Shown here: positions 1 through 13,218 of the stretch, in pieces
How positions within the stretch are numbered: position 1 is the first letter of the stretch
Layout of the letters: every line of letters starts with the position of its first letter
Notes under the pieces: model-generated
Seen by the model: only the letters and a program-made list of their open reading frames with translations
Told to the model about the DNA's origin: nothing
Database searches by the model: none
Source: Synaphobranchus kaupii
Taxonomy: Eukaryota; Chordata; Actinopteri; Anguilliformes; Synaphobranchidae
Assembly: GCA_029718625.1 (NCBI GenBank)
Contig: CM056383.1
Location: forward strand, 63,922,849 to 63,986,848
Length of the DNA stretch: 64,000 bases
Reading direction: 5' to 3'
Made by a program: the position numbers and the translations under genes

Positions 1-1622
1 TATGACAATCTCAGGTGCTCAGAATTGCAGAAGGCAGGTTTGAGTATTAAAATACATTTTCTTCAGCGCACACTATTTAAAACAAGTCTCACAGCTCACA
101 AGCTCGGCTAGCTGTTGAATATATTTCTTTGGCACAGCTGATAAGTAGGTAAAATGATCTCCGTTTATAAATGATAGATTTCAGTTGAGAAGTCAACAGG
201 TTCCCTGTTGAAGAAAATATGAAAATTGGTCAGAATACTGACTAGCATTTTCATTTTTGAATATAAATTGTAAGGGCAAGGAGTCAAGGACACAACACAC
301 TGTTGAAATATTAAATTTACTCGGAAGGGGGCATATACCATTTCCGTTCCTCCCGATTTATCACACAATTGTTTGACTGCTCGAATTGGGAAGGCCAACA
401 GAAGCTCATTGAGGATGGTTTTTTCAAACAGAAAGGTAGTGCGACTGAATTCTAACGTAGAAAGTGACATTTTTCTTTGTATGCAAAAGCATGAAGGTGG
501 CGGAAGGCACGCAGTAACTTTTGGCTTTCAGAAGTGGTTGTATTTTTCTATATACAATCATTTCGCTGTGCACCGTAATGAAACAGTGGCTAAATTGCTC
601 ATATAGTGCTCGCTATGAAGAGTATGGCAATCATACGCATTACACAGTTAACTCACCTCACCTGTGTTCTTGTGTCTGAACAGGTTACTGATTCTCAGGT
701 ACAAAACAAAAATTAGCAGACCCTGCAGCCCACTATAGGGTCAGGGTTTAGAACCACTGCTCTGCATCTACACCCAGGTCACTGTTCAATTACCAAGCTT
801 CCTTTCTCATTGCTACCTTACCATTCATGTCTTTTTCATACCAACACCATGAATATACATTGATTTCTCACTGAAATATTCAGTGTTAATTCAGGTGTAA
901 GAGTTCAATTGAGTCCGAAAGGGACAAATACTTATTTAATTATTAATAGTTACATGTACTCTATTAGTGTTTATTAACATTTTACTGTGCATTCTCTGTC
1001 TGGCCAAATATTTATGTGGGGAAAAGGTTCATCATTTACCCGTTGCCATCTTCATGTTGGAATTTAAAGATGGCTTGCATTCATTTCTAAGCAAAAATCA
1101 TTGGGGGTTGACATGTTGGTATTATATGTAATTTTATGTTCTCAATTTCTGGATGGCAAGAGGACTACTTGCCACTCCCTTTGTGTTGCCACTGGACTGA
1201 TATGTTAACATACTAGTACATCTTCCATGAAAGAAGCAAAGGTAAATTTCTATTCACATTGAACAGTGTCTAAACTGAGTTAAGAAAATACTTTGGTGCG
1301 CAAAAATCTAAATAGATTAAAGGGGTCAATCAGGCTAAAATTCCTTCTACCATCTGGCTCTGTCTAAATTTGAATCAATATCATGTTGAGAGCGCATACA
1401 CATTCTTGGATGGCATTAGTATTGCTATGGCCAAGAGGATCTTACAAATGGCAATAAACACATAGCCAGAAAATCTAAATTATCAGTAACTTTTGTAAGT
1501 TATTTGTACAAAAATAGGCCAAATTGGAGTCTGGGGAAAAAGGAATAGTTAACTGTGAAAAACTAAACTTATTTGAAAGAGAGACTTCGCAAGACATATA
1601 CATACAGCAGTTGGATAAAATA
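1..1622. other. Unassigned intergenic DNA
   Basis: Apart from the small repeat end at 716-765, I see AT-rich non-coding sequence with only short chance frames. Confidence 0.6.
716..765. repeat. End fragment of the CCTGGTCC-end repeat family
   Basis: GCAGACCCTGCAGCCC, followed by AGGGTCAGGGTTTAGAACCA, resembles the right end of the family at 21901-22115. Confidence 0.4.
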
Positions 1623-2022
1623 ATGGAAAAACCTTGTATATACACTAGCCACAAGTATATGGCCACCTGCTCATCCCATTCCAAAATCATGGGCATTAAT
1701 ATAGAGTTGGTCCCCATTTGCTGCTATAACAGCCTCCACTCTCCTGGGAAGACTTTCCACTAGATGTTGGAGCATTGCAGCGTGGATTTGTTACCATTCA
1801 GCCAGAAGAGCATTAGTGAGGTTGGACACTGATGTGGGACTATTAGGCCTGGCTTGCAGTCGGATTTCCAATTCATCACAATGCTGTTTGATGGGGTTGA
1901 GGTCAGGGCTCTGTGCAGGCCAGTCAAGTTCTTCCATACTGGAACTAAGGAGCCTAGCCTGAACCATGAAAAACAGCCCCAGTCCAAGGGGTGTCCACAT
2001 ACTTTTGGCTATATAGTGTATA
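1623..2022 (-). mobile_element. Tc1-like nonautonomous element with transposase C-terminal fragment
   Basis: The ends carry related inverted termini: TATATACACTAGCCACAAGT at the left and ...TACTTTTGGCTATATAGTGTA at the right. On the minus strand, 2000-1791 reads through [20 protein letters not shown], the DDE-box C-terminal motif of Tc1 transposases. The usual E of NPIE has become K. The rest of the transposase is missing, so this is a deletion derivative. Confidence 0.8.
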
Positions 2023-2310
2023 TTGGACCATTCTTCAAGAAGGAAAGTCTCTAGTTCATTGAAGGATGATGAAGGAGGTGGACATTAACTTTGCACTCTA
2101 TTCAATAAAGGTAACTGCAACCGGGCACCACAACACAACATATATTACAATATTACAACACAATTTAAACAGCATAAAGAATAAAAACCAGAAATACACG
2201 AAAACCAACATCAGCTAAAACCACATACTGTACAGCTCACAATGACAGATGGTATGCAATAACAGCACTATCACATACAAGGAGCAGATTGTAAAGTCCT
2301 AAAGTACTTA

Positions 2311-3475
2311 AATGAATGCAAAAGATCGCATGTGCAAATTTAGTCTGATAACTGCTGTGTGAATAAAAGAGACTTTGAATCTTTTGGCCCTCGAAGACAG
2401 GACTCTATATCTATGACCTGAAGGTAGGAGCTAAACCTGCCTGTGCAAGGGATGTTCAAGGTAGTCCACTATGGCATGGGCCTTCCTCAAGACCTGCCTG
2501 TCAAAGATCAGAAAGCTGGACCTGACTCACCCCGATGAGTTTACAAGCCACTTTAACAAACCGGCCAAGACTATTCTCACTGGCCATATTCAAGTTATCA
2601 AGCCAGGTCACAGTGCAAAAGGTCAAAACATATTCAAGAAAACTTCTGTAGAAAAGAGCCGTAATTTCAGTGCACACATTTTCCTAGAAAAGTACAGTCG
2701 TTGATGTACTTTCTTAGAAATGGCTTACACATAGGCTTGACAACTTGTTAAATGAATGCAAAAGATCACATGCGCAATTTTAGTCTAATAATTGCTGTGT
2801 GAATAAAAGAGACTTTGAATCTTTTAGCCCTCAAAGACAGGACTCTATATCTATGACAACTTGTTGTCAAGCACAGTACCAAGTACTTATAGTTTTCCAC
2901 CAGCTCAATTACAGTTCACCTAATAGCTATAGGCTTAGGGTTGGGTGCTGACTTCCTAAAATCAACAATCATAGCCTTGGTTTTTGGCACATTCAGTTCA
3001 AGAAAGGACTCCTTGCACCATAACACAAAGTCATCAACTACCAGCCCGTGATCCAGTTCCTCCCTCACAAGGAGGCTAACAATGACTGGGTCATAAGCAA
3101 ACTTTAAATGTGCATATTGTTATATTTACTTTGACAGTTGTTGAGAATATAAAGAATGGGTAGGGGGGGTGACACACCCTTGAGGGGAGCCAGTAGATGA
3201 GTGGTGTTTATTTGATAGGTCACCATTTGCCCTCACACACTGTGATCTGTTTGTTAAAAAAAACTAAAATACATCCGGTGACATTAATATCAACATTAAA
3301 ATCAGGGAGAAGTTTCTACGAGAGCAGCCATGGCTGAATTGTATTAGAAGCGGAAGGGAAGTCTATGCACAGAACCCTGTCATGACTCATAGGGCCCACA
3401 AGCTGATGGTATAGGTAGTTCAATAAGGTCAGGGTGGCATCCTCCAGACCTCTACAAACCCTGTAAGCAATCTGC
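2311..3475 (-). mobile_element. Degenerate non-LTR retrotransposon (L2/CR1-like), reverse transcriptase remnant
   Basis: Read on the minus strand from about 3475, the segment shows AYRVCRGLEDATLTLLNYL, then CIDFPSASNTIQPWLL (the FxDFSSAFNTI catalytic motif), then HLKFAYDPVIVSLL where FADD is expected. A WCKESFLELNVPKTKAMIVD block follows, and finally RLYFSRK near 2690 and a KAHAIVDYLEHPLH-like C-terminus near 2460. Frameshifts and stops interrupt it, and the catalytic FADD has become FAYD, so it is dead. The 3' end of the element is around 2311. I infer the L2/CR1 group from motif wording rather than a search. Confidence 0.75.
2750..2854 (-). mobile_element. 105-bp truncated LINE 3' end inserted in a LINE of the same family
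   Basis: It duplicates 2311-2414 with roughly 8% differences and is flanked by an 11-bp direct repeat GACAACTTGTT (2739-2749 and 2855-2865), the signature of target-primed insertion. The host is the L2/CR1-like remnant at 2311-3475. Confidence 0.8.
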
Positions 3476-4065
3476 AGGGGGTGTTATCATATTGGAATAT
3501 GGGAACACCGTGAGGGAACGGTGATTGCACCATAGGGTGAACACTTGTAAAGTGGCTTCATATTTCTTGGCCTTTACCCAACCATTCAAAGCAATCACCA
3601 GACCCAATGACTCCCGTGAGATGGCTGCCCATACTATTGCAGATACACAACCATGTTGAGAACCAATTGAGAACAGGCATTGTTGGTTGAAGGCTTCCTT
3701 TGGCTTTCTCCAAATGTAAATCAGTCCAGATGTAGAAGAAAACAGGAAAAGATGACTATCAGCCCACATTACTTTATCTATTGCTCAGGTTTCCAGGTTT
3801 TGTGTCCATTCATCAGGTTATGCATCTCTGTGCATTATCCTTGTATACATGCCATTTACGAATGACGGCCTTGCCATAATGACATACAGTTTTTGTGGTG
3901 TTGATTCAATTCTGCGTCGATTGAATTCTGTGGTAATTTGAGGCAGTTGTTTTGGGGTGTTCAGCAACCATCCTGTTAAATGCGCGACTGTCCTCGTCAG
4001 CGAGCTTCCGCTTGCAACCGCTGTTCCTCTTCGCCAATGCAGTTTGTTCGTGTTTGGCATATCAT
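3452..4065 (-). pseudogene. Tc1-like transposase remnant
   Basis: Minus-strand frames encode IYIWRKPKEAFNQQCL then VWAAISRESLGLVIALNGW (3769-3452), and a more decayed N-terminal part with QLPQITTEFNRRRIES (4060-3818). These match the VYVWR-PKEA and VWAAIS blocks of Tc1 transposases. The first DDE motif is visible as WADSH in place of WSDES. The DDN and NPIE parts are missing, probably cut by the LINE at 2311-3475. Confidence 0.8.
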
Positions 4066-4069
4066 GTCA

Positions 4070-6470
4070 TAATTATTGACGCTGTTCCCTTTGTCACATG
4101 AAATAATTTTGTAGTTTTCGTGACCAATGCAAGTCGGACACTGACTATTTGGCCTCTTTGGAACTCTTGTAGTTACATTTTAAACTTGCTACTCAAAATG
4201 CTGATTGTCAGAGTCTGTTTTATAGCCTCTGTAGTGGCCTTTGTTACTTCCAACTTAAAGTCCTTTTTTCATTTCATTTTTATATATACTCCCTTCCAAA
4301 TGATACATAGCTATGGATGCTAACAAGACTGGTCCTGCTGATTATGTTACTTTAAAGTTCCTCATCTCTCTTTTGCAATGTAAAATGATTTAACAACATA
4401 ATTCCACAAGTAATCTTCATATTGTCGCTCTTCTTATGTTCTAAGTACGAGGCCTTAGAGACAGCATTTATAACATGTCTCCTCAAATATGCAGTGGTCA
4501 ATCCAAGGAAAACTCATCCCTGAGTTGGTCCAATGGTTGTTTTAATGCCTAGGCTACTCTGTGTGTGGAATCTGGACAATTAACAGGTTAAAGCCATATG
4601 CAGGATACATGAAAAATGAAATGGGGAAAAATATCTTATGAAAAGATATACATAGCTGCTGTCAAATTCACAAGTGACACACGACCTTAGTGGATGTTCC
4701 AATGATATCCACTAAGTTTATTAATGGTTCATTAAAATTAATACTTATATATTGATATTAATTATTAACTGCCAGTTTGCTTTTACATTCGGACTTATGG
4801 ACAAAATTCCACAGATGTGAGAAGGTCTTATACCATGCTTGGTAAGCGTGTGTGATAAGCCCTGTGCTACAACAGGCAAAATGTATGTGGTCTTCAAACT
4901 GACATCAGTTGGTGTTTGTCCCTCCAAGCCCCAATGAGCTGTGATGTACTATTTATATGTAAAATAGAGAATTAGGATTGGTTAATGTAGTTATTTGCAT
5001 TTATTTGAATTATGCTGATTAACTCCGAGGAAAACCATGGGCGGTCTTGTCTATTTTCGAACTTCCTCTGCCCTCCTGACTCCACAATGTATCACAATGT
5101 ATGCATGCGTACACAAATGCCAACACGCAATGTACACCCAGACAAGCACACACATACACATATGCACGCACGCGCGCACACACACCAGTCCCCTCTGCCC
5201 TTAGCATAAGTTGTTCACAGCCTGTTCCTGGGAGACCGAGAAGGCTAAAAGCTGGCACAACCTGCCAGCCTCATCAGAGCGAGTCTGCAGTCGCAGCGGC
5301 AGCTCAGAATCAACAGCACCTTCTGCCCCACTGTGTTCTCTACCGTGGCAGGGAAATGAGATTTTCCATCTCGCTGGACCTCCGCTGCTTAAACGCCTCT
5401 AAGCACAAAGCCGCACTGTCCGGATTGTTAACAAAATGAGCGAGTCAATACAGGCATACTTATCATGTGATAAATTTTTGTCCCCTTTAATTGTGCAAAT
5501 TAATTTATTATAAAATGTAAAGAAATATTCCGTGATCACTCTTGGTCGCAGATTCCCCCACATATTGCATCCATCATACTGCCTCCACAGACCTCTTCAT
5601 AAACTATTTCTTCTTATTCCAACTTATTTTTTATTGCATTGGTCTTGAAGAAATTAAAAAAAATGTATGTCCCCAATGAAACGTCGGTTTTAGTGTGAGT
5701 AAAATTAAGCCGTCTTGTACACATGCAAAGAACGAGGACTATATCCAATTTAAACAAATTGCACTTTATTATGTGATTTTGTAGGCCAGAATGTGAAATT
5801 AACACTAGTTTAACATCTCAGCTTGGTTGCCCAACATTGCAAACGGTGTAGACATGGGGAAGCACATAACAGCCGTGCATTGAACATGACTTAAACTGAG
5901 ACAATTAAGTACTAAGGTTTCTAAAAATCCCTTCCAGGGGAACTCAAGAGCAGCGAGATACTCTTAAGAAATTCACAAAGGGCCTCTTTTATCTACTCTT
6001 GTTCCAAGAGAGCATTGAGTTGTTTGATTCAACTAGAGCCCATTTCCCCCGAATCCCCCTTTTGAAATAACTGCTCTTCATAATGGTGTTGGGATCTGAT
6101 TAACCTCCTCTTCCCTGCGCAATCGCAGTGCATTGCGAGACTCTCGATACTATAATGGAGGCGTCCAGTGCCAGGCGAACGCGAATCGTTCCTCGCGCTG
6201 CGGGATCCAGCCGGGTCGTAATCCTTCGACTGTTCTGCAGTGCACACAAAGAAGGAAAACCTTTCCAACCGAGTACCCCCTCAAAGATAATCTCTGATCC
6301 TCAATGCCAAATAGAGACAAACCCTCCATTTTTTTTATAACACTGCTTTTCCAGTAATGTTTAGAATAGGACTTTATTATGCATAGAATATGTGTTTGCT
6401 GTGTCGGAATTTACCAAAACTAGATGAATATGCAAATATTGAGACAGTCATTCTTATACCAGTTAAATAT

Positions 6471-6471
<1 letters not shown>
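4070..6471. other. Unassigned intergenic DNA
   Basis: No gene was seen. A CA-rich stretch with CACGCACGCGCGC lies at 5146-5187. Frames at 5012-5439 are chance frames in this composition. Confidence 0.55.

Positions 6472-6524
<53 letters not shown>
6472..6524. repeat. (TC)n microsatellite
   Basis: About 26 uninterrupted CT/TC repeats end at CTCGTTGAGAGC. Confidence 0.97.
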
Positions 6525-6527
<3 letters not shown>

Positions 6528-8079
6528 GAGAGCTCTCAATGTGGAAAGGGATTGGGGTAGGTAGATCATCTGTAAATCCATTAAATAATTATGTTTTATT
6601 TCTTTCAGTAATTCATAATAGGACTTCGTGAAAGTTCCTCACGCTATACTTAATAGCCTATTCCAAACTTTTCCATCAATTTTTTTTCCCCACCTGTAAA
6701 ACCAGCTATATAGTGGGGGTTTGGGTATGGTGGCAGATTGAGCTCAATACGATAAAACCTATTAGCCCCTATCACCTGAACAAGATATGAAAGTACAGTG
6801 AACAATTTCTGGTTCCATACTCGCAAGTGAATGAATCGATTTTCAGCGTGTAATGTACTTCCTTTTATGTCTTCAGCCGTCAATCTACTGCAAACGCTAT
6901 GCTAATTTATAAACCTATTGCTCCCCAACAAGGCTTACACTGAGGATCAAACTAGTCGTCCATAAAAAAACACCTTTACTCACGTTTGGTGTAAAATAAC
7001 AGTTTTTCCACCCAATAACCTTTGCAGAAGCTTTATCAGAAATTAGCCTACATGTCCAGCATGTCCAGAATTCACGGACAAAGAGTGAGCTATTCTGATA
7101 CATTAACATTGCGTTTCTTGACGCTTTCGGCTACTTGGTTACTCTTAAAATTCTGACTTTTTGCATTCATGAGCAATGACACGCTAAAGCTATAATCGGC
7201 AACTAGGCCTACTGGAAGCCTAGCAACAACTGTAGGTTATTTCAGTAAGAAACATCTATGTGATATTAGCACTATGCATTTGTTAATAAAATAGTCGGTG
7301 TTGTTTACTTATTTATTCTAATAAGATGGTTTTAAAGCACGTGTCCTGTTTCTGAAAATATTTGATTGTGTGACGTAGGCTAGATCTCAGTGTTGCCACC
7401 TTGCGGTCGATATCGCTGATTAAACGTGATCTGCACACGTCCCATGAAATTAAAATTCACCCTTTTATCTTCAATAGCCTACGCTATCCGTAAAATTAGT
7501 TAAATATGCCTTAGTTAAATATAAATTAGTTAATTATAACACCGGTTTATGCAATTCATAAGATTGCCATAAAATGCACTCAATTTTACAATTTCCATAA
7601 ATTCCACAAGTTTCATAAATTGAATTGCCTAGTTATAAAGTTGTTGATGTTATTGCATGAAACCATCTTGCTTTGAATAAGATACAAATGCAACTAATGA
7701 CGGGAAAATTTAAACAATGCACTTTCAGCTACAAATATACAATTACAATATTTTCAAAAGACCACCCTGTCAGTGATGGAAATCTGACAGACTTTGGCTG
7801 CATAGATTACATTTCCCATGATACAATTTGGCTGCATATGTTCCCACATTATGTTGCTCCAAAACCTTGGTGTTTTTTTATTCCTCCCCAAATGTCTTTT
7901 TTTCCCTGTGCCTGGTCGAGGTGCCCTTTACTGGTGCCAAATTCTTCACCTTATGGGAGAGATTTTTTCACACCCCCACAGTTGCCAGTTGGCTTGTGGT
8001 GACTCCTGATGTGTGTGAGACGTGCTGGACCATGCAGGCAGCAGGCCACACAGCAGACAGAGGGAGAGTGAGGGGGGAG
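6525..8079. other. Unassigned intergenic DNA
   Basis: AT-rich, no gene or clear repeat boundary. The frames at 7673-8002 lack family motifs. Confidence 0.55.
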
Positions 8080-8160
8080 GAGGGAGAGGGAGAGGGAGAG
8101 GGAGAGGGAGAGGGAGAGGGAGAGGGAGAGGGAGAGGGAGAGGGAGAGGGAGAGGGAGGG
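8080..8160. repeat. (GGGAGA)n microsatellite
   Basis: About 11 GGGAGA hexamers form a purine tract. The resulting open frames (GEGEGE, SPSPSP) on both strands are artefacts of the repeat. Confidence 0.97.
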
Positions 8161-9808
8161 GGGAAACTCAGCCAAGCGTTGCAAAGCCATAGTTCAAGCA
8201 GCCCCCAGGATCCTAGGTGCTGGTTCACAACTATCAGATAGGAACCTAGAGGAAACAGGCGCTGGCAAAGTTTACTGATAAAGGAGATGTATGAGATTAA
8301 CAGTCGAAAGGTATTGGTGACACTGCCCGGGAGAATTCACTGAAATAATCAAATAGTCATGTGGGATACTTGTATCTGACAGTGTACATAAGTTTAGAAA
8401 CATAAAACGCAACAACCACACACCATCACAATGACAACTGGGCAACTAACAAAACACAACTAGAATGCTCAGGCAGAAATGCCAGAAGGCAGACATTTAA
8501 TACATTTTTTTTGTACGATGTGTAAGATTAATAAAGCTAATTCTTGCTTAAATTCATTAGTGAAATCACAAAAAAAGGAGCATAATGATAAGACTGGATG
8601 CCTTGCATGTCTGTTCCCTCTCGCCTTCTTTAAGCTCCCTTGACCCCTCCTCCTTGTTACTTAACGTCTCTTCAGTGCAGGTTTACACTTTGGCGTCAGT
8701 TCACTTTGCACTGTTTTCAACATAACCCAGTTTGCTAACTAAGCGCAGCATTTCAAAGCTGTTGGGGCCACAGCACAGCGGACCTATACTGTATGACTCC
8801 ATCTTGAATACTCCGCCGAGTATTTCACACACCCCGACAGACAAAAAGACACAAATTCTGTCTGTCCTTTCTGAAAAGGAGGTTCCACATTTATTAATAA
8901 CCGAAGCAGACGACAGCGGGTGAAATTTGGATTGTCGGAGCCAGCCTTTGAAGGAGGATGCAGTGGGGAGTCCTCCGATAGGGGAAGCAGGCAGGGGCAC
9001 AGAGAGGCAGCCAAGCGTGATTCCATTCAGAATGCTAATGTGTCTTTTGATCTTCCCCCTGTTTTCAAAAGACTTAATATGATCATACGCCAATTCCTTT
9101 TTTTTTTCTGTCCCTCTCAATTTCTCATTAGGTTAGGTCTTTTGAGGCCTACCAAAAAAAAAAAAGAAGCATACATACGCATACTGTAAGCACACACACT
9201 GTCTATTGTACTGTGTTTAATTTAACCACTCCAGATCCCCGGAGAAACAGTCGCAGAGATGCTGGATGTCTTTTCAAGTGCATCCTAAAAGGCTAATTAA
9301 TTTCACATCCAAAATTAAAATTGATATTTACGAAACGTCTCACGCATCTCATTACAATAATTGGTCTTTGTTGTACAAATCCATTTCGAGTTTTCCTTGA
9401 CACACAAAGAAGCTGTATAAGTAATCGAGCATTCTACAGGAAGTATCTGCAAAGGGACCTATTCTGCATTTTGTTTTTTTAGTTTCGTCCCACAAGTAAA
9501 CAAAACTAAAGTAATCTGCAATGACTTTCATGTACTATTATTTGGGGAGTTTAATTTTGCACTGCGCCGTTTTTAGCAACCATCGGTTTACAATACCAGA
9601 ATGCAAGAGTAGGCTACAGTCGATTTTTTTGCTTGAGCTAACAATTCTCATACATGTATGTTGGTGGCTGAATATGCAAGATATTGTGATTTTCTATGCA
9701 CTAAACCTTCTGCATATTGAAATCTTTTCCTGTTTGGGGGCAATTGCAACAATCTGAAACAAGCTAGAGCTGAGATTCTATCCAGCAAGCTAGCTAGTTT
9801 CATGTGTT
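8161..9808. other. Unassigned intergenic DNA with an unrecognised minus-strand frame
   Basis: The longest frame is 9120-8701 on the minus strand (139 codons). It has no recognisable domain, low-complexity start and no splice or start context, so I treat it as chance. A-runs occur at 9151-9162. Confidence 0.5.
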
Positions 9809-9905
9809 CAGGGTTGGGGGCAATTGTAACAAAAAAGTGTGTTACAATTGACCCCTGTTACAATTGACCCCTGTTACAATTGCCCCCTGTTACAATTGCC
9901 CCCAG
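9809..9905. repeat. 17-bp tandem repeat TGTTACAATTG(A/C)CCCC
   Basis: Four units follow one another from about 9838. An inverted unit, GGGGGCAATTGTAACA, lies immediately upstream, and a related GGGGGCAATTGCAACA is at 9736. Confidence 0.85.
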
Positions 9906-10159
9906 AATACTATACACTGTGCAAGGGGACCAAAGTGTCTTGAGTTTAAAGGAAGAGTGCTTCCTCCTAAGCCATAAAATATTAGTGATTAAATTACCAG
10001 TTCTATATATTCAGTGACCATTTATACCATGGTCTTTACATAATTTAGTTACCATGCTCCCTGGTCATGGAATTCCCTTGCAGACAGTTTGAAACTACAG
10101 GTCTTTGTCACGCTCTCAGATTTTAAATCCACGATAGCTGATTATATTCCAAATCAATG

Positions 10160-10509
10160 TTTGTTTTGCAAACTAACATAAGTCGAGTCGCTGTGTGTTG
10201 ATCCTTTGACTGGAATACCTCTTGGGCTGGCTTCCTGGGTTGGGGGTCTGTTCTAGTCCTGGACTGAATTCCGCTCTGAATAGAGTTTCTGTGTTTGGTG
10301 TGCGGTTGTCAGTTCAGGTCTGGACTTAGTCCCTGCTCTGATTATGCCTATTTTTAATGTGAATATGTATATTTGTATGTAATTTTTGTATGTATTTTGT
10401 ATGTTAGTGATGTGTAATATTGCTGCTGGCACTGCTATTTATTGGACCAGGTCTCTATTGAAAAAGAGATTGTATCTCAATGAGACAACCTGGTGAAATA
10501 AAGGTTAAA
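10160..10509 (+). repeat. LINE 3' end fragment
   Basis: The end reads GAGATTGTATCTCAATGAGA, CAACCTGGTGAAATAAAGGT and a short A run, the common 3' tail of a teleost non-LTR family. The upstream 300 bp looks like its 3'UTR. No reverse transcriptase remains. Confidence 0.6.
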
Positions 10510-10520
10510 AAAAAACATAT

Positions 10521-10637
10521 CACTGTAAAAATACTGGTGTTATATCAACTCTAACAGGCTTCATATTAGTCCAGTAGGGGCTAAAGGGGACATATTCTAA
10601 GTTAAAAAAATACACTGTCAGAGTTGATTTTTACAGC
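10521..10637. repeat. MITE-like element with CTGTAAAAAT ends
   Basis: The left end CACTGTAAAAATACTG and the right end GAGTTGATTTTTACAGCG are inverted, and the subterminal TCAACTCT/AGAGTTGA is also inverted. It is 117 bp and non-coding. Confidence 0.6.
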
Positions 10638-12493
10638 GAACGTTTTGCTGTGTAACTCCCCTCAAAGGGCTTTTATGAGGAAGCAGTGCATATTTATATT
10701 GTGATATATTTATACTATATCACAATACCTAGTACAGTGCAACAGTGACAAACATTGGGGGTAGCTGTATTCAATTAAGATGAGTGAAATGTGCCTGTTT
10801 TGCCCCCCCCCCCCTCCACCCTTCCCCCTCCCCCCTCCCCCCTCCAGAAGTGTCATGACACCCAGGGCTCTGTCTGTTCTGACACGTCTACATCTGCTCC
10901 AAACACCCACCCATTTGTTAGAAACTCAGCCCCACAATCTGGCTGTGCCTAAGCCTTATCTGGCTTTCAGGCGACCCAAACGACATACATTAAATGTTGC
11001 CTCATGGTATTGCAACTGTCCCCTGTTTTGCCTTGGGGGGGGGGGGTTGGGGAAGTATCCCCCTATTATGGGAGCAATTTAGATAAAAGAAGGAGAAAAC
11101 TGATAAGGATTGGAGACCATACCTGAAAACAGACTTGGGTTGTTATCACAGTGATGTTGTAGTCTGCTTTTATTTATTTATTTATTTATTTATTTTTAGT
11201 TGTGCATATATGAATTCCGAGTGACTATAGAACCTTCTGAGCTAATCAGACTACCCAGCATTCCTAGCCTAGAGACATTCGCTGTTCATCGCCTGCTGCT
11301 ATACTGTGCTGCCAGGCACAGGATGTCTGATAACGGGAGATCAGAGTGCTCAGCATGGGGCTCATGTGATTTCTTCCAACAGGAGAATTCCTTGGCTTTG
11401 TCCCAGTGGTAATCCAAACATTGGACGCATCTTCGAAAGACACTGGCTGCCCGTAGGGAGACCTGGCGCATTTCGGGGGAATAGCTCCCATTGTTTGAAT
11501 GCATTTCATGTTGTTCCATTGCAGACTGTTTTTACCATTTCCGTGCCAATTTCGAAACGCAATGAAACGGGTTACATGTGATGCGCGCGCGCACTCGACT
11601 CGCTGAACATAGGATGTTGAATTGTCAAAATGATTGCAACTGCTCGAAACTGAGAAAATGTGTACTAATACTGTATCGATGCTGGAGTATGTGGCCAGCT
11701 TACTGAAGCACTCTAATTGCCTCGCCTTTCATTAAAATAATATATGCAGAGCAGAAAGACCATCCTGATCTAATAAAACTTCACCACAACCATACACATG
11801 CTTTTCAAAGTCGTGGTTTCCCTTGATTGGCAAGATATATCCACCCAAAGTAACATAAGCTTGTTTAAAAAAATGAAAAATGTCCTTAGAGGGTTGGTTT
11901 CATCTATTAGACGTTATTTATTGAGTGTTATGAAGCAGGTTGTGAGACGTGCAGCACGATGGTTGCACTTAGCCTATATATAGCTCTGGTGGCATTTCCT
12001 TACCATGTTAAATATACTTTAGTGGCTTTGAGTAAAAGCACCTGTCAAATTACAAAATTGTAACTGCAATTTATTAATAAGAAGTTGATTGGTTTTAATT
12101 GTTTCGAACATCCGTAAAACCATCTCACATGAAGCCTAAAATTGGCCAGATCATTTGTTTAGAGGCTATGCACATGCCTTCTTGGTCTGCGTATGTAACT
12201 GTGCCTTTATGTACATTTTCACATTACTCTAACCTAAAAACAACCAACCGTTCTTCAGATTTCCAAGGAAACAATACTAATATAATGAAAGCCAGGGAGG
12301 AGATTGAACGCATCAGTATGCAGGCAATCATATTCTGGCCCTGTGAAGTTTAAACCTTTTTCATTAGTAATCCTGTTGATGTGTGTCACGTGAAATTCCA
12401 TTAATATTTTAGCAGAAGTAGTGCTATGATTAAATTATAAACACTACATCCTTTCAGTTAGTGAATATTGCCAACCATTTACATGGTAAATGT
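10638..12493. other. Unassigned intergenic DNA
   Basis: C-run at 10803-10814 and G-run at 11035-11046. Overlapping short frames at 11200-11581 occur on both strands without homology I recognise. Confidence 0.5.
11168..11195. repeat. (TTTA)n microsatellite
   Basis: Six to seven TTTA repeats are uninterrupted. Confidence 0.9.
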
Positions 12494-12597
12494 TCAGTGT
12501 TAAATCAAGTCTGATAGAGTGCATTTTACTCTGCTAAAGTACATACAATTCCTCATATAAACTCTATTAAAGTAAAATTAACACTGAGTAAGTAATG
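12494..12597. repeat. MITE-like element with TCAGTGTTAA ends
   Basis: TCAGTGTTAA opens the 104-bp segment and TTAACACTGA closes it. Inner GATAGAGTGCATTTTACT and ACTCTATTAAAGTAAAA are also partly inverted. Confidence 0.65.
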
Positions 12598-12959
12598 CAC
12601 TCAGGTAGTGAACAACCACAGTCAGTTTAGGCATGGAAAACAGAGAACAAACTGAAAAGAGCCAAGGAACTTAAAAATGATGAATCAGGCAGTGTTTTGT
12701 CTTCAAGAGTTTTGTGACATTCTTTTAATGTTTTGGGGTGCTGTATGAAATAGGTTAAGCTTGACATTTCACATATAATGAGTACATTAGCCTAGCTTAG
12801 AGACGTCGTTGTACAATGCATGCAGTGTTTCAACAAATATATCACATAGCACACATCTGATATCAAACATTATGCTTGTCGGGAATTAATGGGTAATTGT
12901 CAATATGTTTTTCTATTTGTGGGCCCATTTGGATATAACAAATTGAAAACCTCAACAAA

Positions 12960-13218
12960 CGAACTGCAAAAGTACCATTCGGCCCTGCACGGGACAAGTA
13001 GGCTACCGTTTGTTGGACAACACGGAGATCATTGGTCAGCAGAGTAACTTATTTGCATAAACCACGACTTAAATCCCATGGTAACAGCCACCTTCAGTGA
13101 TACAAAGAAGTCTGTTGCAATCCGCTCTTCGCAAGTAGGAAGAAGTACAACCAAAGAGAAATTTAGATAGTTTATTTATTTATTAAGGTTATTTATTTTT
13201 CCGCTGAAGTAATCAATT
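12960..13218 (+). promoter_or_regulatory. Presumed 5'UTR/proximal promoter of the pcdh8-like gene
   Basis: This stretch immediately precedes the start codon. It has an inverted CCAAT (ATTGG about 13031-13035) and a TTTATTTATTTATTAAGG stretch near 13170, but no convincing TATA box at a fixed distance from an evident start site. The assignment rests on position only. Confidence 0.35.

Noticed and set aside
5012..5439. Overlapping frames on both strands
   Set aside because: They run through a CA/GT-rich stretch and have no family motif.
7828..8241. Open frames of 137, 86 and 79 codons on both strands
   Set aside because: They are produced by the GGGAGA hexamer repeat (GEGEGE/SPSPSP/SLSLSL) and have no unique domain.
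8701..9120. Minus-strand frame of 139 codons
   Set aside because: No recognisable domain, no family motif and no splice context. The length is compatible with chance in 64 kb.
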